Below, piece by piece: positions 16,716 to 24,558 of a DNA stretch of 64,000 bases. Made by a program: the position numbers and the translations under genes. Where the stretch lies: NCBI RefSeq assembly GCF_040655735.1, contig NZ_JBFAKK010000013.1:200261-264260 (forward strand), given 5' to 3'. Within the stretch, counting starts at the first letter, position 1; every line of letters begins with the position of its first letter. Under the pieces are notes generated by a model that searched no databases, was not told the origin of the DNA, and saw only the letters and a program-made list of their open reading frames with translations. The DNA is from Phytomonospora sp040655735. Its GTDB lineage: Bacteria > Actinomycetota > Actinomycetes > Mycobacteriales > Micromonosporaceae.

Positions 16716-17761
16716 GACGCAGCCGGGGGAAGCGTCACCGTCATGGTCAGGCCGCCGCCTGGGGTGTCGCCGGGTTCGAGGGTGCCGCCCATCGCCTCGG
16801 TGAAGCCGCGCGCGATGGCCAGCCCGAGCCCGAGCCCGCCGTCGGCGGTGCGGTCGCCGAGCCGCTGGAACGGCGCGAAGACGCGCTCCTTGTCCGCGTC
16901 GGGGACACCGGGACCGCTGTCGGAGATCCGCAGCAGCAGCCGCCCGCCGACCGCCTCGGCCGTGACCCGCACGGGCGGCCCGGCGCGGCAGGCGTTGTCG
17001 ACGAGGTTGACGATCACGCGCTCGATCAGTCCCGGATCCGCCCACGCCAGCGGAAGGTCCTCGGGCACGTCGACGTCCACGTCGGACTCGTGGAGCAGGG
17101 CGGCGGCGACCATCTCGTCGAGCGCCACCGGTCTCGCCGACACCGACAGTGCGCCCGCCTGGAGACGGCTCATCGCCAGCAGGTTCTCGACCAGTGCGCT
17201 CATCCGGTCGGTGGACTCCTCGATGGTGCCCAGTAGCTCGTCGGCCTGCTCGCCGGTGATGGCCAGGTCCGGGTCGCGCAGGCTCGACACCGCCGCCTTC
17301 GACCCCGCCAGCGGCGTGCGCAGGTCATGACCGACGGCGGCGAGCAGCGCCGAACGCAGCCGGTCGATCTCGGCGAGCTCACGCGACTCGACGCCGTGCC
17401 GCGCGGCCGCGGCGCGCTGCCGGGCGGCGAGGTCGACGGCCACGGCGACCGTCACCGCCACGGTCACGTAGACCAGCAGCGTGATGGCGTTGTCGGGGCT
17501 GTCGACGGTGAAGGCGTGGAAAGGCAGCACGAAGAAGTAGTTGAGCAGGACGTCGGAGGCGAGCGCGGCGAAGATCGCCGGCCACACCCCGCCGACGGCC
17601 GCCACGGCCACGACGCACGCGAGGTAGACCAGCGTGACGCTGGCCAGCGCGATCGTGCCGCGCACGGCCACGAGCGCGGTCGTGGCGAGGGTCAGCCCGA
17701 CCGCCGCCAGTGCCGCGCCGCCGACGATCCGCGCGCCGCCGAGCCCGCCCATCATGCCCAT
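16712..17761 (-). CDS. Short KdpD-like sensor histidine kinase
   Basis: A 349-residue kinase. It has four membrane spans about 10-110 that resemble the DUF4118 region of KdpD (LLNYFFVLPFHAFTVDSP), a HisKA domain with the phospho-acceptor in AAVGHDLRTPLAGSKA, an N box VNLVDNACRAG, and G boxes ISDSGPGVPDAD and GGLGLGLAIARG. Full KdpD is near 850-900 residues and starts with a KdpD-ATPase domain and a Usp domain; both are absent here. It overlaps kdpE. The likely input is membrane-based, but whether it still senses K+ is open. Confidence 0.82.
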
Positions 17762-17790
17762 GACGGCACGCTATCCGGCCGGGCGGGACG

Positions 17791-19137
17791 TCACCCGCCT
17801 GCCGTGCCCGCATGCCGGCGGCCGGCGCTCGCCGTCCACTTCGCGAAGGGCTCCCGCACCTCCTCGGGCGCGTGGGCCAGGGCCGCGGGGTCGGGTTCGG
17901 CGGCGGTGACGCGCGGCAGGTGCACGATCGCGTCGAAGGCGTCCAGTGGCCGCGCGGGCGCGTAGAACGAGCTGATCCGCTGCTCGCTCGCCGCGCGGAC
18001 GGTCGCGGTGTCGGTGGCCGGCAGGTCGCCGAGGCGCACGGCGAAGGGGCCGTCGTGGGTGGCGTCCATGAGCGCGTCGAGACTGCCGGCGCGCGGCGGC
18101 TCCAGGTCCTCGAAGAGGGTGCCGGTGTAGAAGCCGGGCCCGGTGTGCAGGCTCTGTCCCGTGCCGGTGGTCGTGCCGATGACGACGTAGTCCCCGCCGA
18201 GCCGTTCGGTCAGGTGCATGCCGGCCGTCGTCGACTCCGGGGCGCCCGGCACGGCGACGGGGGTCCGCTGGACGTGGCCGTTGTGCGCGGTCAGCACGAC
18301 GCGGTCCTCGCGGCGCAGGACCCACTCGACGTTGTCGGCGATCGCGGCGTCGCGGATGCTCCCGTGGGAACCGCCGCCGGAGGTCATCTCGCGGATCATC
18401 GCGTCGAGGGCGGCGGCGAGCGCGAGCGATCTCACGGCCCGCTCGTGTTCTTCGCGGCTCGTGGCGGCGATGTACTCGAAGCGGCCGGCGGCCAGGCGCG
18501 CGCCCAGGTCCGCGAGGCCGGCGGTCAGTGCGTCCCTGGCCTCGACGGGCAGAGCCGTGTAGGAGCCGAGGGCCGCCATCGCGCTGAAGGCCGACGACGC
18601 CGAGCACGCGGCGGCCGCCTCCCGCAGGCGCGGGTCGAGAGCGCGGCCGGGTTCGGCGGCGGCCAGGTGCGCCAGCACGGCGTCGAGGGCCGGGAGCAGC
18701 GAGATGTTCGAACCGGACAGGTCGACACCGTGGAAGCCGACGGGGTGTTCGGCGCTCGCGTTGTGCTCGCGCATCCACTCCAGGTGCGCGCCCATCTCGG
18801 TCCACAGGCCCATCAGCGAGGTCATGCCCTCGGCCTGGACGCGGGCGGGCCCGTCCGGTCCGTCGCCGCGCACCCAGCGGTCGACGAGCCGGCCCTCGGT
18901 GAAGCCCGACTCGGTCGCGTAGGCGCTGAAGCCGTGCCGTGTCACGAGGTACCGCAGGAGGCGGTGGCGCAGGAGGTACTGCTCGCGGTTGTAGTGGGAG
19001 CTCTCGCCGACGGCGACGACACGCGCGTCGCCGATCAGGTCGTCGAGCCAGGCGAGGTCGTCGAGCGGGGCGGACGGGTCGAGCGTGGTCAGCGGCCGGA
19101 CCGCTGCGCCGCTCAACCGCGCGGGGTGGGTGCTCAT
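17791..19137 (-). CDS. Erythromycin esterase-family protein
   Basis: A 448-residue protein of the erythromycin-esterase (EreA/EreB-like) fold. Signature segments are VAVGESSHYNREQYLL near residue 43, FSAYATESGFTEG, GFHGVDLSGSNISL and VVLTAHNGHVQRTP. The family includes true macrolide lactone hydrolases and many members of unknown substrate. ATG 19137 is used because GGAGG lies 7 nt upstream; an extension to 19194 would overlap the divergent regulator region. It is divergent from the HTH gene at 19201, which probably controls it. Confidence 0.83.
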   Translation of the reverse strand: MSTHPARLSGAAVRPLTTLDPSAPLDDLAWLDDLIGDARVVAVGESSHYNREQYLLRHRLLRYLVTRHGFSAYATESGFTEGRLVDRWVRGDGPDGPARVQAEGMTSLMGLWTEMGAHLEWMREHNASAEHPVGFHGVDLSGSNISLLPALDAVLAHLAAAEPGRALDPRLREAAAACSASSAFSAMAALGSYTALPVEARDALTAGLADLGARLAAGRFEYIAATSREEHERAVRSLALAAALDAMIREMTSGGGSHGSIRDAAIADNVEWVLRREDRVVLTAHNGHVQRTPVAVPGAPESTTAGMHLTERLGGDYVVIGTTTGTGQSLHTGPGFYTGTLFEDLEPPRAGSLDALMDATHDGPFAVRLGDLPATDTATVRAASEQRISSFYAPARPLDAFDAIVHLPRVTAAEPDPAALAHAPEEVREPFAKWTASAGRRHAGTAGG

Positions 19138-19200
19138 CGCGGGCCTCCGAATGTCCATTTCCAAGTTTGAAAACGGTACCACATGTGGGATCATCGGCCC

Positions 19201-19743
19201 GTGGAACTACTCGACCTGCTCCTGCACCCCGTCCGGCTGCGCATCGTCAACGCCATGTTCGGCGGACGGATCCGCACCACCACCGACCTCTGCCGGCGGC
19301 TGCCCGACGTCCCCAAGACCACCGTCTACCGGCACGTCGGCCTGCTCGCCGACGCCGGGATCCTCGAAGTCGCCGACGAGCGACGCGTGCACGGAGCCGT
19401 CGAGCGGCACTACCGGCTCAGCCGCGAGCGGGCGCGCATCGACGCCGAGGCCGCCGCCTCGATGACCCTCGACGACCACCGGCACGGCTTCGCCGCCGCC
19501 ATGGCCGCCCTGCTCGCCGAGTTCAACGGCTACCTCGACCGCGAAGGCGCCGACCCGACCGCCGACATGGTGTCCTACCGGCAGTTCCCGATCTGGCTCG
19601 ACGCCCAGGAGCAGGCCGAGGCGGTGGCGGCGCTGACTCCCCTCCTGCGCGGCCTCGCCGAGAAGAAGCCGCGCCCCGGGCGCCGGCAGCTGCTGCTGAG
19701 CACGATCCTGTTCCCGATGGGGGAGGTCGAGGAGGGGGAGTGA
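19201..19743 (+). CDS. Winged-helix regulator (ArsR-like fold), divergent from the esterase
   Basis: A 180-residue regulator. The N-terminal winged helix is LLDLLLHPVRLRIVNAMF, TDLCRRLPDVPKTTVYRHV, GLLADAGILEV. A helical C-terminal part follows (residues 75-150), longer than in metal ArsR proteins and without CxC motifs. GTG 19201 is the start seen in this protein type; ATG 19183 is in frame, six codons upstream. The 63-bp gap to the esterase start holds AT-rich DNA with a GTTTGAAAAC-type near-palindrome that could be the operator. It is probably the regulator of the esterase. Confidence 0.78.
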   Translation: MELLDLLLHPVRLRIVNAMFGGRIRTTTDLCRRLPDVPKTTVYRHVGLLADAGILEVADERRVHGAVERHYRLSRERARIDAEAAASMTLDDHRHGFAAAMAALLAEFNGYLDREGADPTADMVSYRQFPIWLDAQEQAEAVAALTPLLRGLAEKKPRPGRRQLLLSTILFPMGEVEEGE

Positions 19744-19751
19744 GCGGTCAC

Positions 19752-19771
19752 GACACCGGTGCTCCGGTGTC
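19752..19771. terminator. Bidirectional hairpin
   Basis: GACACCGG-TGCT-CCGGTGTC, a perfect 8-bp stem with a 4-nt loop between convergent genes ending at 19743 and 19789. Confidence 0.65.
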
Positions 19772-19788
19772 CCGGGGGCGGATCACTC

Positions 19789-20529
19789 TCAGGCCCGCCG
19801 GACGAGACCGCGTGCGATCAACTCGGTCACCACGATCACCGCGACGGTCTCGGCGGCGAGGAGCCCGATCAGCACGAGCAGTTGCGTCGCGCCCGCCGCG
19901 ATGGGGTCGCCGCCGCCCAGCAGGACACCGATGAAGGCGCCCGGCAGCGTCACCAGGCCGACCGTGCGGGTCTGGTCGAGCGCGGGGAAGAGGGCGTGCG
20001 AGACGGTCGGGCGGCAGACCTCGCGGATCGCGTCGGACTCGGCGAAACCGAGCGCCAGCAGGGCCTCGTACTCGCCGTGGCGGGTGCGCAGCTCGTCCAT
20101 CGCGCGACGGCCGGCCAGGGAGGCGGCCGACATGGCTCCGCCGATGAGGATCCCGGCGACGGGTACGACGGCGACGGGCTCGGCGGGCACGGTTCCGGCG
20201 GCGAGAACCAGCCCCAGCACAGGCGCGACGCCGGCGACGATCGCCAGGCCCGCCCATGCGGTGCTGCGGTCGCGGCCGATACGGCGGGCCGTCGTGAACG
20301 CCGCGACCGCCACCATGAGGACGACGAACGCGAGGGTCGGCCCCCACGCCTTGAGGACCCACGTGATGACCAGGGACACCGCCGCGAGCTGCACGACGGC
20401 CCGCAGGCCCGCGATGACCAGGTCGCGCGACACGCGCAGGCGGGCCGCGCGGGCCGCGGCCGCCGCGCCGGCCAGCAGAACGGCGAGCACGACCCAGAAC
20501 CCCGGGCCGATGACGATCGCGGCGTCCAT
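19789..20529 (-). CDS. FetB/UPF0014-family ABC permease
   Basis: A 246-residue membrane protein with seven or so spans. Conserved segments of the FetB (YbbM) family are present: RDLVIAGLRAVVQLAAVSL, VPVAGILIGGAMSAASL, and the stretch ALGFAESDAIREVCRPTVSHAL to GLVTLPGAFIGVLLGG. In E. coli FetAB is linked to iron export and oxidative stress tolerance. No ATPase partner (FetA) is adjacent: it is flanked by a terminator and by a divergent gene. GAGGAG precedes the ATG. Confidence 0.85.
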   Translation of the reverse strand: MDAAIVIGPGFWVVLAVLLAGAAAAARAARLRVSRDLVIAGLRAVVQLAAVSLVITWVLKAWGPTLAFVVLMVAVAAFTTARRIGRDRSTAWAGLAIVAGVAPVLGLVLAAGTVPAEPVAVVPVAGILIGGAMSAASLAGRRAMDELRTRHGEYEALLALGFAESDAIREVCRPTVSHALFPALDQTRTVGLVTLPGAFIGVLLGGGDPIAAGATQLLVLIGLLAAETVAVIVVTELIARGLVRRA

Positions 20530-20608
20530 GGAACTCCTCGGGCTCGGCTCGGTGGGGGAGTACACCGTAGCGGCCCGGCCGTACCTTCCCCGCGCCCTCC
20601 GGAGAGGG

Positions 20609-20633
20609 GTTTCGGCAGGTGATGGGCGGGTAT
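20609..20633 (+). promoter_or_regulatory. SigB/SigF-type stress promoter
   Basis: GTTT (20609-20612), 15-bp spacer, GGGTAT (20628-20633). This matches the actinobacterial general-stress sigma consensus GNTT-N14-16-GGGTAY. It lies 43 bp upstream of the SDR start, and the second gene downstream is csbD, a classical SigB-controlled gene family. Confidence 0.65.
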
Positions 20634-20676
20634 GACCGGCTGACCGGACCCGACCGCACTCTGAGGGGGCGCGAAC

Positions 20677-21522
20677 ATGAACCAGCCTGCGCAGCAACAG
20701 GACCCGCCGGGAGTCACCGGGAAGATGACCCCGAAGCCCGAGGACGCCATGGAGGGCTACGAGGGCCGCGACCTGCTCAAGGACCGGCGCGCGCTGATCA
20801 CCGGCGGCGACTCGGGCATCGGCCGGGCCGTCGCGGTCGCCTTCGCCAAAGAGGGCGCCGACGTGTCGATCGCCTACCTCGACGAGCACGAGGACGCCGA
20901 GCACACCGCCGGACTCGTCCGTGCGGAGGGCCGCCGCTGCGAGCTGATCCCCGGCGACCTCGCGAAGGCCGACGCGTGTGCCGAGGCGGTGCGAAAGACC
21001 GTCGACGCGCTCGGCGGGCTGGACATCCTCGTCAACAACGTCGCCACCCAGAACCCGGTCGACAAGCCCGAGGACCTCACCGAAGAGCAGTGGACGCGGG
21101 TCTTCGACGTCAACATCCACAGCTATTTCCGGGTGACCGCCGCGGCACTGCCGCACCTCGGCAAGGGCTCCACGATCATCAACACGGGATCGGTCAACGG
21201 CCTGCGCGGCAACAAGTCGCTCATCGACTACTCGGCCACCAAGGGCGCGGTGCACGTGTGGACCTACGCGATGGCGCAGGCGCTCGTCGAGCGCGGCATC
21301 CGCGTCAACTGCGTGGCGCCGGGGCCGGTCTGGACGCCGCTGATCCCGGCGACGATGCCCGAGGAGAAGGTCGCCAAGTTCGGCGACCAGGCGCCGTTCG
21401 GCCGCCCCGCGCAGCCCGACGAGATCGCGCCGACCTTCGTGTTCCTGGCCTCGGAGCGGATGTCGTCCTACATCACCGGTGAGGTCATCGCGCTTCTCGG
21501 CGGAGAGACGACCCCCGGCTGA
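20677..21522 (+). CDS. General-stress short-chain dehydrogenase/reductase
   Basis: A 281-residue classical SDR with a 30-residue N-terminal extension rich in Gln/Pro (MNQPAQQQDPPG). The cofactor loop is TGGDSGIGRAVA, then NNVATQN, catalytic Ser in NTGSVNG, and Tyr185/Lys189 in YSATKGA. The Asp/Glu-rich start after the second strand (YLDEHEDAE) suggests NAD preference, but this is not certain. The extension and layout match the YhdF/YhxD group of stress SDRs. It follows a SigB-like promoter and GAGGGGG, and precedes csbD. Confidence 0.88.
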   Translation: MNQPAQQQDPPGVTGKMTPKPEDAMEGYEGRDLLKDRRALITGGDSGIGRAVAVAFAKEGADVSIAYLDEHEDAEHTAGLVRAEGRRCELIPGDLAKADACAEAVRKTVDALGGLDILVNNVATQNPVDKPEDLTEEQWTRVFDVNIHSYFRVTAAALPHLGKGSTIINTGSVNGLRGNKSLIDYSATKGAVHVWTYAMAQALVERGIRVNCVAPGPVWTPLIPATMPEEKVAKFGDQAPFGRPAQPDEIAPTFVFLASERMSSYITGEVIALLGGETTPG

Positions 21523-21579
21523 TCCCGGGACGGTTTGGGTCCCGTCCGGCCCGGGCATTCACAGGGCAGGAGGTACGTC

Positions 21580-21792
21580 ATGGCCAACGAAGGCGAAAAA
21601 CTCGAACACGAGGCCGAAGACCTCAAGGGCAAGGCCAAGGAAGGTCTCGGCAAGGTGTCCGGCGACGAAGAGACCGTCGGTGAGGGCCAGCGTGAGCAGG
21701 GCGAGGCCAAGCTCGACAAGGCCGGCGACAAGGTCTCCGACGCCGCCGACCGCGTCAAGGGCTTCGTCAAGGGCTCCGACGACAAGTCCTGA
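21580..21792 (+). CDS. CsbD-family stress protein
   Basis: A 70-residue, highly charged protein without cysteine or aromatic core (one Phe): the CsbD pattern LKGKAKEGLGKVSGDEET then QREQGEAKLDKAGDKV. CsbD-like proteins are small, abundant general-stress proteins under SigB, with unknown biochemical role. AGGAGG lies 7 nt before the ATG, a very strong site. It is 57 bp after the SDR stop; a weak second GTTT-N16-GGGCAT match lies between them. Confidence 0.88.
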   Translation: MANEGEKLEHEAEDLKGKAKEGLGKVSGDEETVGEGQREQGEAKLDKAGDKVSDAADRVKGFVKGSDDKS

Positions 21793-21827
21793 CAGACTCT
21801 CCTTCCGCCGCTTCAGTCGTGAAGGAG

Positions 21828-21870
21828 CGGAACCGAACCGCGCCGTGGGGAACGGCGCGGTTCGGTTCCG
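21828..21870. terminator. Strong bidirectional terminator, 19-bp perfect stem
   Basis: Arms 21828-21846 and 21852-21870 are exact inverted repeats of 19 bp around a 5-nt loop (GGGGA). It separates csbD (+) and the nitronate-monooxygenase-like gene (-), which converge here. Confidence 0.8.
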
Positions 21871-21878
21871 CGTTCGCG

Positions 21879-22838
21879 TCAGGGCGGCGGCGCGAAGCGG
21901 GCCAGCGCCTCCTCGGCTCCCGCGGCCATCGCGCCGACGAGGTCGGCCGCCGACGGCAGGTCGTCGATGAGGTCGACGGCCTCCCCGGCCCAGACCGGCA
22001 GCGCCGGCAGTTCTCCTTCGGCGACGGACTCCCGGTACGCCCGCCGCGCTTCGGGATCGGCGGCCAGTTCGGCCTCGCGGCCGCGCCACCGGTCGAGGTA
22101 GGGGTGGCCGAGTGTGCGGGCGGAGTACTTCGCGGGCCAGGCCGAACCCCGGGCGATGTCCAGCACGCGGTTGCGTTCGGTCTCGGCACCCGTGCCCTCG
22201 ACGATCCTCCGGCGCACCGACAGGTCGGCCAGCGACTCGGCCGTCGCCTGGAAGCGCGTGCCGACGAGCGCTCCCGCCGCGCCGAGCACCAGGGCCGCGG
22301 CGACTCCGCGGCCGTCGGCGATCCCACCGGCCGCGAGCACCGGAACCGGTGCGGCGAGGTCGGCCACGACCGGCACGAAGGGCAGCGTCGAGCGTCCGCG
22401 ACCGGCGCCGTGCCCACCGCTTTCGGTGCCCTGGGCGACGATGACGTCGGCGCCGACGTCGACGGCCCGCCTCGCTTCTTCGATGTCGGTGGCCTGCACG
22501 ATAAGGGCGACACCCGCGGCGCGGACGCGGTCGGCGTAGGGGGCCGGATCGCCGAAGGACAGCATCACGGCGCGCGGGCGGTGCTCCAGCGCGCGTTCGA
22601 CGGCGGCGACGTCGGTCGCCCACGTGAGGAAGCCGATGCCCCAGGCGTCCTCGCCGTCGAGGAGCGGCAGCTGCCGCTCCAGCCACTCGCGGTCTCCGTC
22701 ACCGGCGCCGAGCAGTCCGAGGCCTCCGCCCCGGCAGACGGCCGCCGCCAGTGCGCCGCCGGCCGACCCGCCCATCGGTGCCAGCGCGATCGGGTGCCGC
22801 ACACCGAACATTTCCGTGAAGGCCGTGGACAGGGTCAT
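21879..22838 (-). CDS. Nitronate monooxygenase-family FMN protein
   Basis: A 319-residue TIM barrel of the NPD/2-nitropropane dioxygenase family. Features: IALAPMGGSAGGALAAAV near the start, VQATDIEEARRAVDVGADVIVAQGTESGGHG (the conserved QGxEAGGH element, here QGTESGGHGAG), PVLAAGGIADGRGVAAAL and GAAGALVGTRFQAT for FMN phosphate. ATG 22838 follows GAGG. It probably oxidises propionate-3-nitronate or related nitronates. It lies downstream of a terminator and is therefore an independent unit. Confidence 0.86.
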   Translation of the reverse strand: MTLSTAFTEMFGVRHPIALAPMGGSAGGALAAAVCRGGGLGLLGAGDGDREWLERQLPLLDGEDAWGIGFLTWATDVAAVERALEHRPRAVMLSFGDPAPYADRVRAAGVALIVQATDIEEARRAVDVGADVIVAQGTESGGHGAGRGRSTLPFVPVVADLAAPVPVLAAGGIADGRGVAAALVLGAAGALVGTRFQATAESLADLSVRRRIVEGTGAETERNRVLDIARGSAWPAKYSARTLGHPYLDRWRGREAELAADPEARRAYRESVAEGELPALPVWAGEAVDLIDDLPSAADLVGAMAAGAEEALARFAPPP

Positions 22839-22876
22839 GTCGACATCCTCGCGTGCAAGAGCGCGAGCGACGGCGG

Positions 22877-22909
22877 AGGGTGTGCCGGACCGCCGGCCCG
22901 GCACACCCT
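22877..22909 (-). terminator. Terminator of the beta-helix gene
   Basis: AGGGTGTGCCGG (22877-22888) pairs with CCGGCACACCCT (22898-22909) around a 9-nt loop, directly after the stop at 22916. Confidence 0.7.
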
Positions 22910-22915
22910 GGCCGG

Positions 22916-24217
22916 TCAGGCCCAGTTGGTCTCGTTGGTGACGTTGTAGCAGTCGGCGAAGCGGTAGCGGGCCGCGCCGGAGGTCCAGCGCAGGGCCGCG
23001 TCGGTACCGGTGGTGGCGTTGGCGGCGTTGCCGCTGTCACCCCGGTAGAAGTACGAGCCGTCGTAAACGATTCCACCGCGCTTGACCGCGGCACCCTCGT
23101 ACTGGTGGTACCCGGTGAGCTGGCACTGCTGGTAGCGGACGCTGGGCATGCAGCCGCCGAAGCCCCACGGGTTCGCGCCGACGTAGCGGTGCAGGTTGTA
23201 GGCCTTGCTGGCGGAGTGCTGGGCGGATCCGTGGTCGTTGCAGTTGTCGAACAGCACCGAGCCGCCGCTCCACGCGCAGTCGATGATGCGGTGGTTGGGC
23301 GCCTTCGGCTCGAACTTCACGTCGCGGACCGTCAGCTGCATGGCGGCGTGGTTGTTGCTGTTGGCCGCCGGCATGCTGAACCAGGTGATCGGGCCCTCGG
23401 TGGCGCTGGCGGCGCTCCACGAGCCGTTCTGGACCCGGATGCTCCCGCCGCGCGGGAACACGAACACCGTGCCCTTCGTGAGGGTCAGGCAGCAGTCCTT
23501 GATCCAGTAGTTCAGGAACTGGTTCTGCTGGTTGTGGTCGCCCAGGCGCACGCCGCCGCAGCGGAAGAAGGCGTCACCGAACTGCGAGGAGACGGTCGTG
23601 AAGACGCGTTCGAGGACGAACTCGGAGTTCAGGTTGGCCGACGCGCCGCCGTCGAGGCCGAACACCCGCAGCCACGACCCGCCGAACTCGACGTCCTGGA
23701 TGACCCAGCCCTGGTTGTAGCCGCCGCTGGTGTCGGAGACCAGGTAGGCGAACTCGTTCTTGATGTTCGTCGACGAGGCGGTGAAGCCGCGCATGTGGAA
23801 GAAGCGCAGACGGGGCTTCGACGCGGTGATGAACGGCACGGTGCCGGTGTCGTTCCAGTTGATGTTGGTGCTGCGGATGCCCATGCCCTCGATGGAGAGT
23901 CCTTCGAGGTAGGCGGTCGGGAAGTTCGCGTCGTAGGTCAGCAGCGGCTTGGTCAGCGAGTAGTTGCCCGGCGGCAGGATGAGCTTGGCGCGCAACGCGT
24001 TGCCGCTGCGGGAGGCGAGGACCCGCTGCATGGCGGCCTGGACGGCCGCGTCGTTGAAGCCCTCCGTCACCACCTCCCAGGTGTCGGCGAGGGTCTCGGC
24101 GGCGGCCGCGGGGGCCGGTGCGGCGGCGACGGTGGCGGCGGCACCGGCGCCGAGGGCGCCGAGCGCAAGGGAGCGGCGACTGAGCCGCCCCGTGCGGCGG
24201 GGTTCGTTCGTGGGCAT
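22916..24217 (-). CDS. Tat-exported right-handed beta-helix protein
   Basis: A 433-residue secreted protein. The signal peptide has twin arginines (LSRRSLALGALGAG) and ends around residue 40. The mature part has short repeated strands rich in Asn/Gly/Val (YLEGLSIEGMGIRSTNINW, NQGWVIQDVEFGGSW, FLNYWIKDCCL), the pattern of pectate-lyase-like or glycosyl hydrolase 28-like parallel beta-helices. I see no catalytic signature of a named polysaccharide lyase. It may be a polysaccharide-active enzyme or a structural surface protein. Confidence 0.72.
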   Translation of the reverse strand: MPTNEPRRTGRLSRRSLALGALGAGAAATVAAAPAPAAAAETLADTWEVVTEGFNDAAVQAAMQRVLASRSGNALRAKLILPPGNYSLTKPLLTYDANFPTAYLEGLSIEGMGIRSTNINWNDTGTVPFITASKPRLRFFHMRGFTASSTNIKNEFAYLVSDTSGGYNQGWVIQDVEFGGSWLRVFGLDGGASANLNSEFVLERVFTTVSSQFGDAFFRCGGVRLGDHNQQNQFLNYWIKDCCLTLTKGTVFVFPRGGSIRVQNGSWSAASATEGPITWFSMPAANSNNHAAMQLTVRDVKFEPKAPNHRIIDCAWSGGSVLFDNCNDHGSAQHSASKAYNLHRYVGANPWGFGGCMPSVRYQQCQLTGYHQYEGAAVKRGGIVYDGSYFYRGDSGNAANATTGTDAALRWTSGAARYRFADCYNVTNETNWA

Positions 24218-24558
24218 GGGGTACCTCCGGATGGCATGAGGGGATCCCGCCGCCAGAGGCGCGGCGGGGGTGGGCCGCGGAGATCATGGCAGAGCCGGGC
24301 GAGGCGCGAAACCGGCCTATGCGAGGGAATGTGCGCTCCGGCGACGGGGTGTGCGGCACCGGTCGTACAGTGTCACCGTCCTGGTCGGACGGTGATCATC
24401 GGGACCGCGCTGTGCGAACGGGCTCAGAAAGTGCCGCATTCACTGAACCCCGCGGCTTCCTCGAGTCGTACTGGAGAGTGCCGCTCCGTCCGGAGCGGTC
24501 CACTCAGGACACTCGGCCGACCCGGCCGGGCGCTCCGGAAGCCGGGGAGTCGCTCGAC
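24218..24558. other. 341-bp divergent intergenic region with two inverted repeats
   Basis: It separates the beta-helix gene (-) from the subtilase (+). It contains TCACCGTCC-tggtc-GGACGGTGA (24373-24395, 9-bp arms) and CCGCTCCG-TC-CGGAGCGG (24481-24498, 8-bp arms, 61 bp upstream of the subtilase start). Either could be an operator. No gene, RNA or clear sigma-70 promoter was recognised. Confidence 0.5.
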
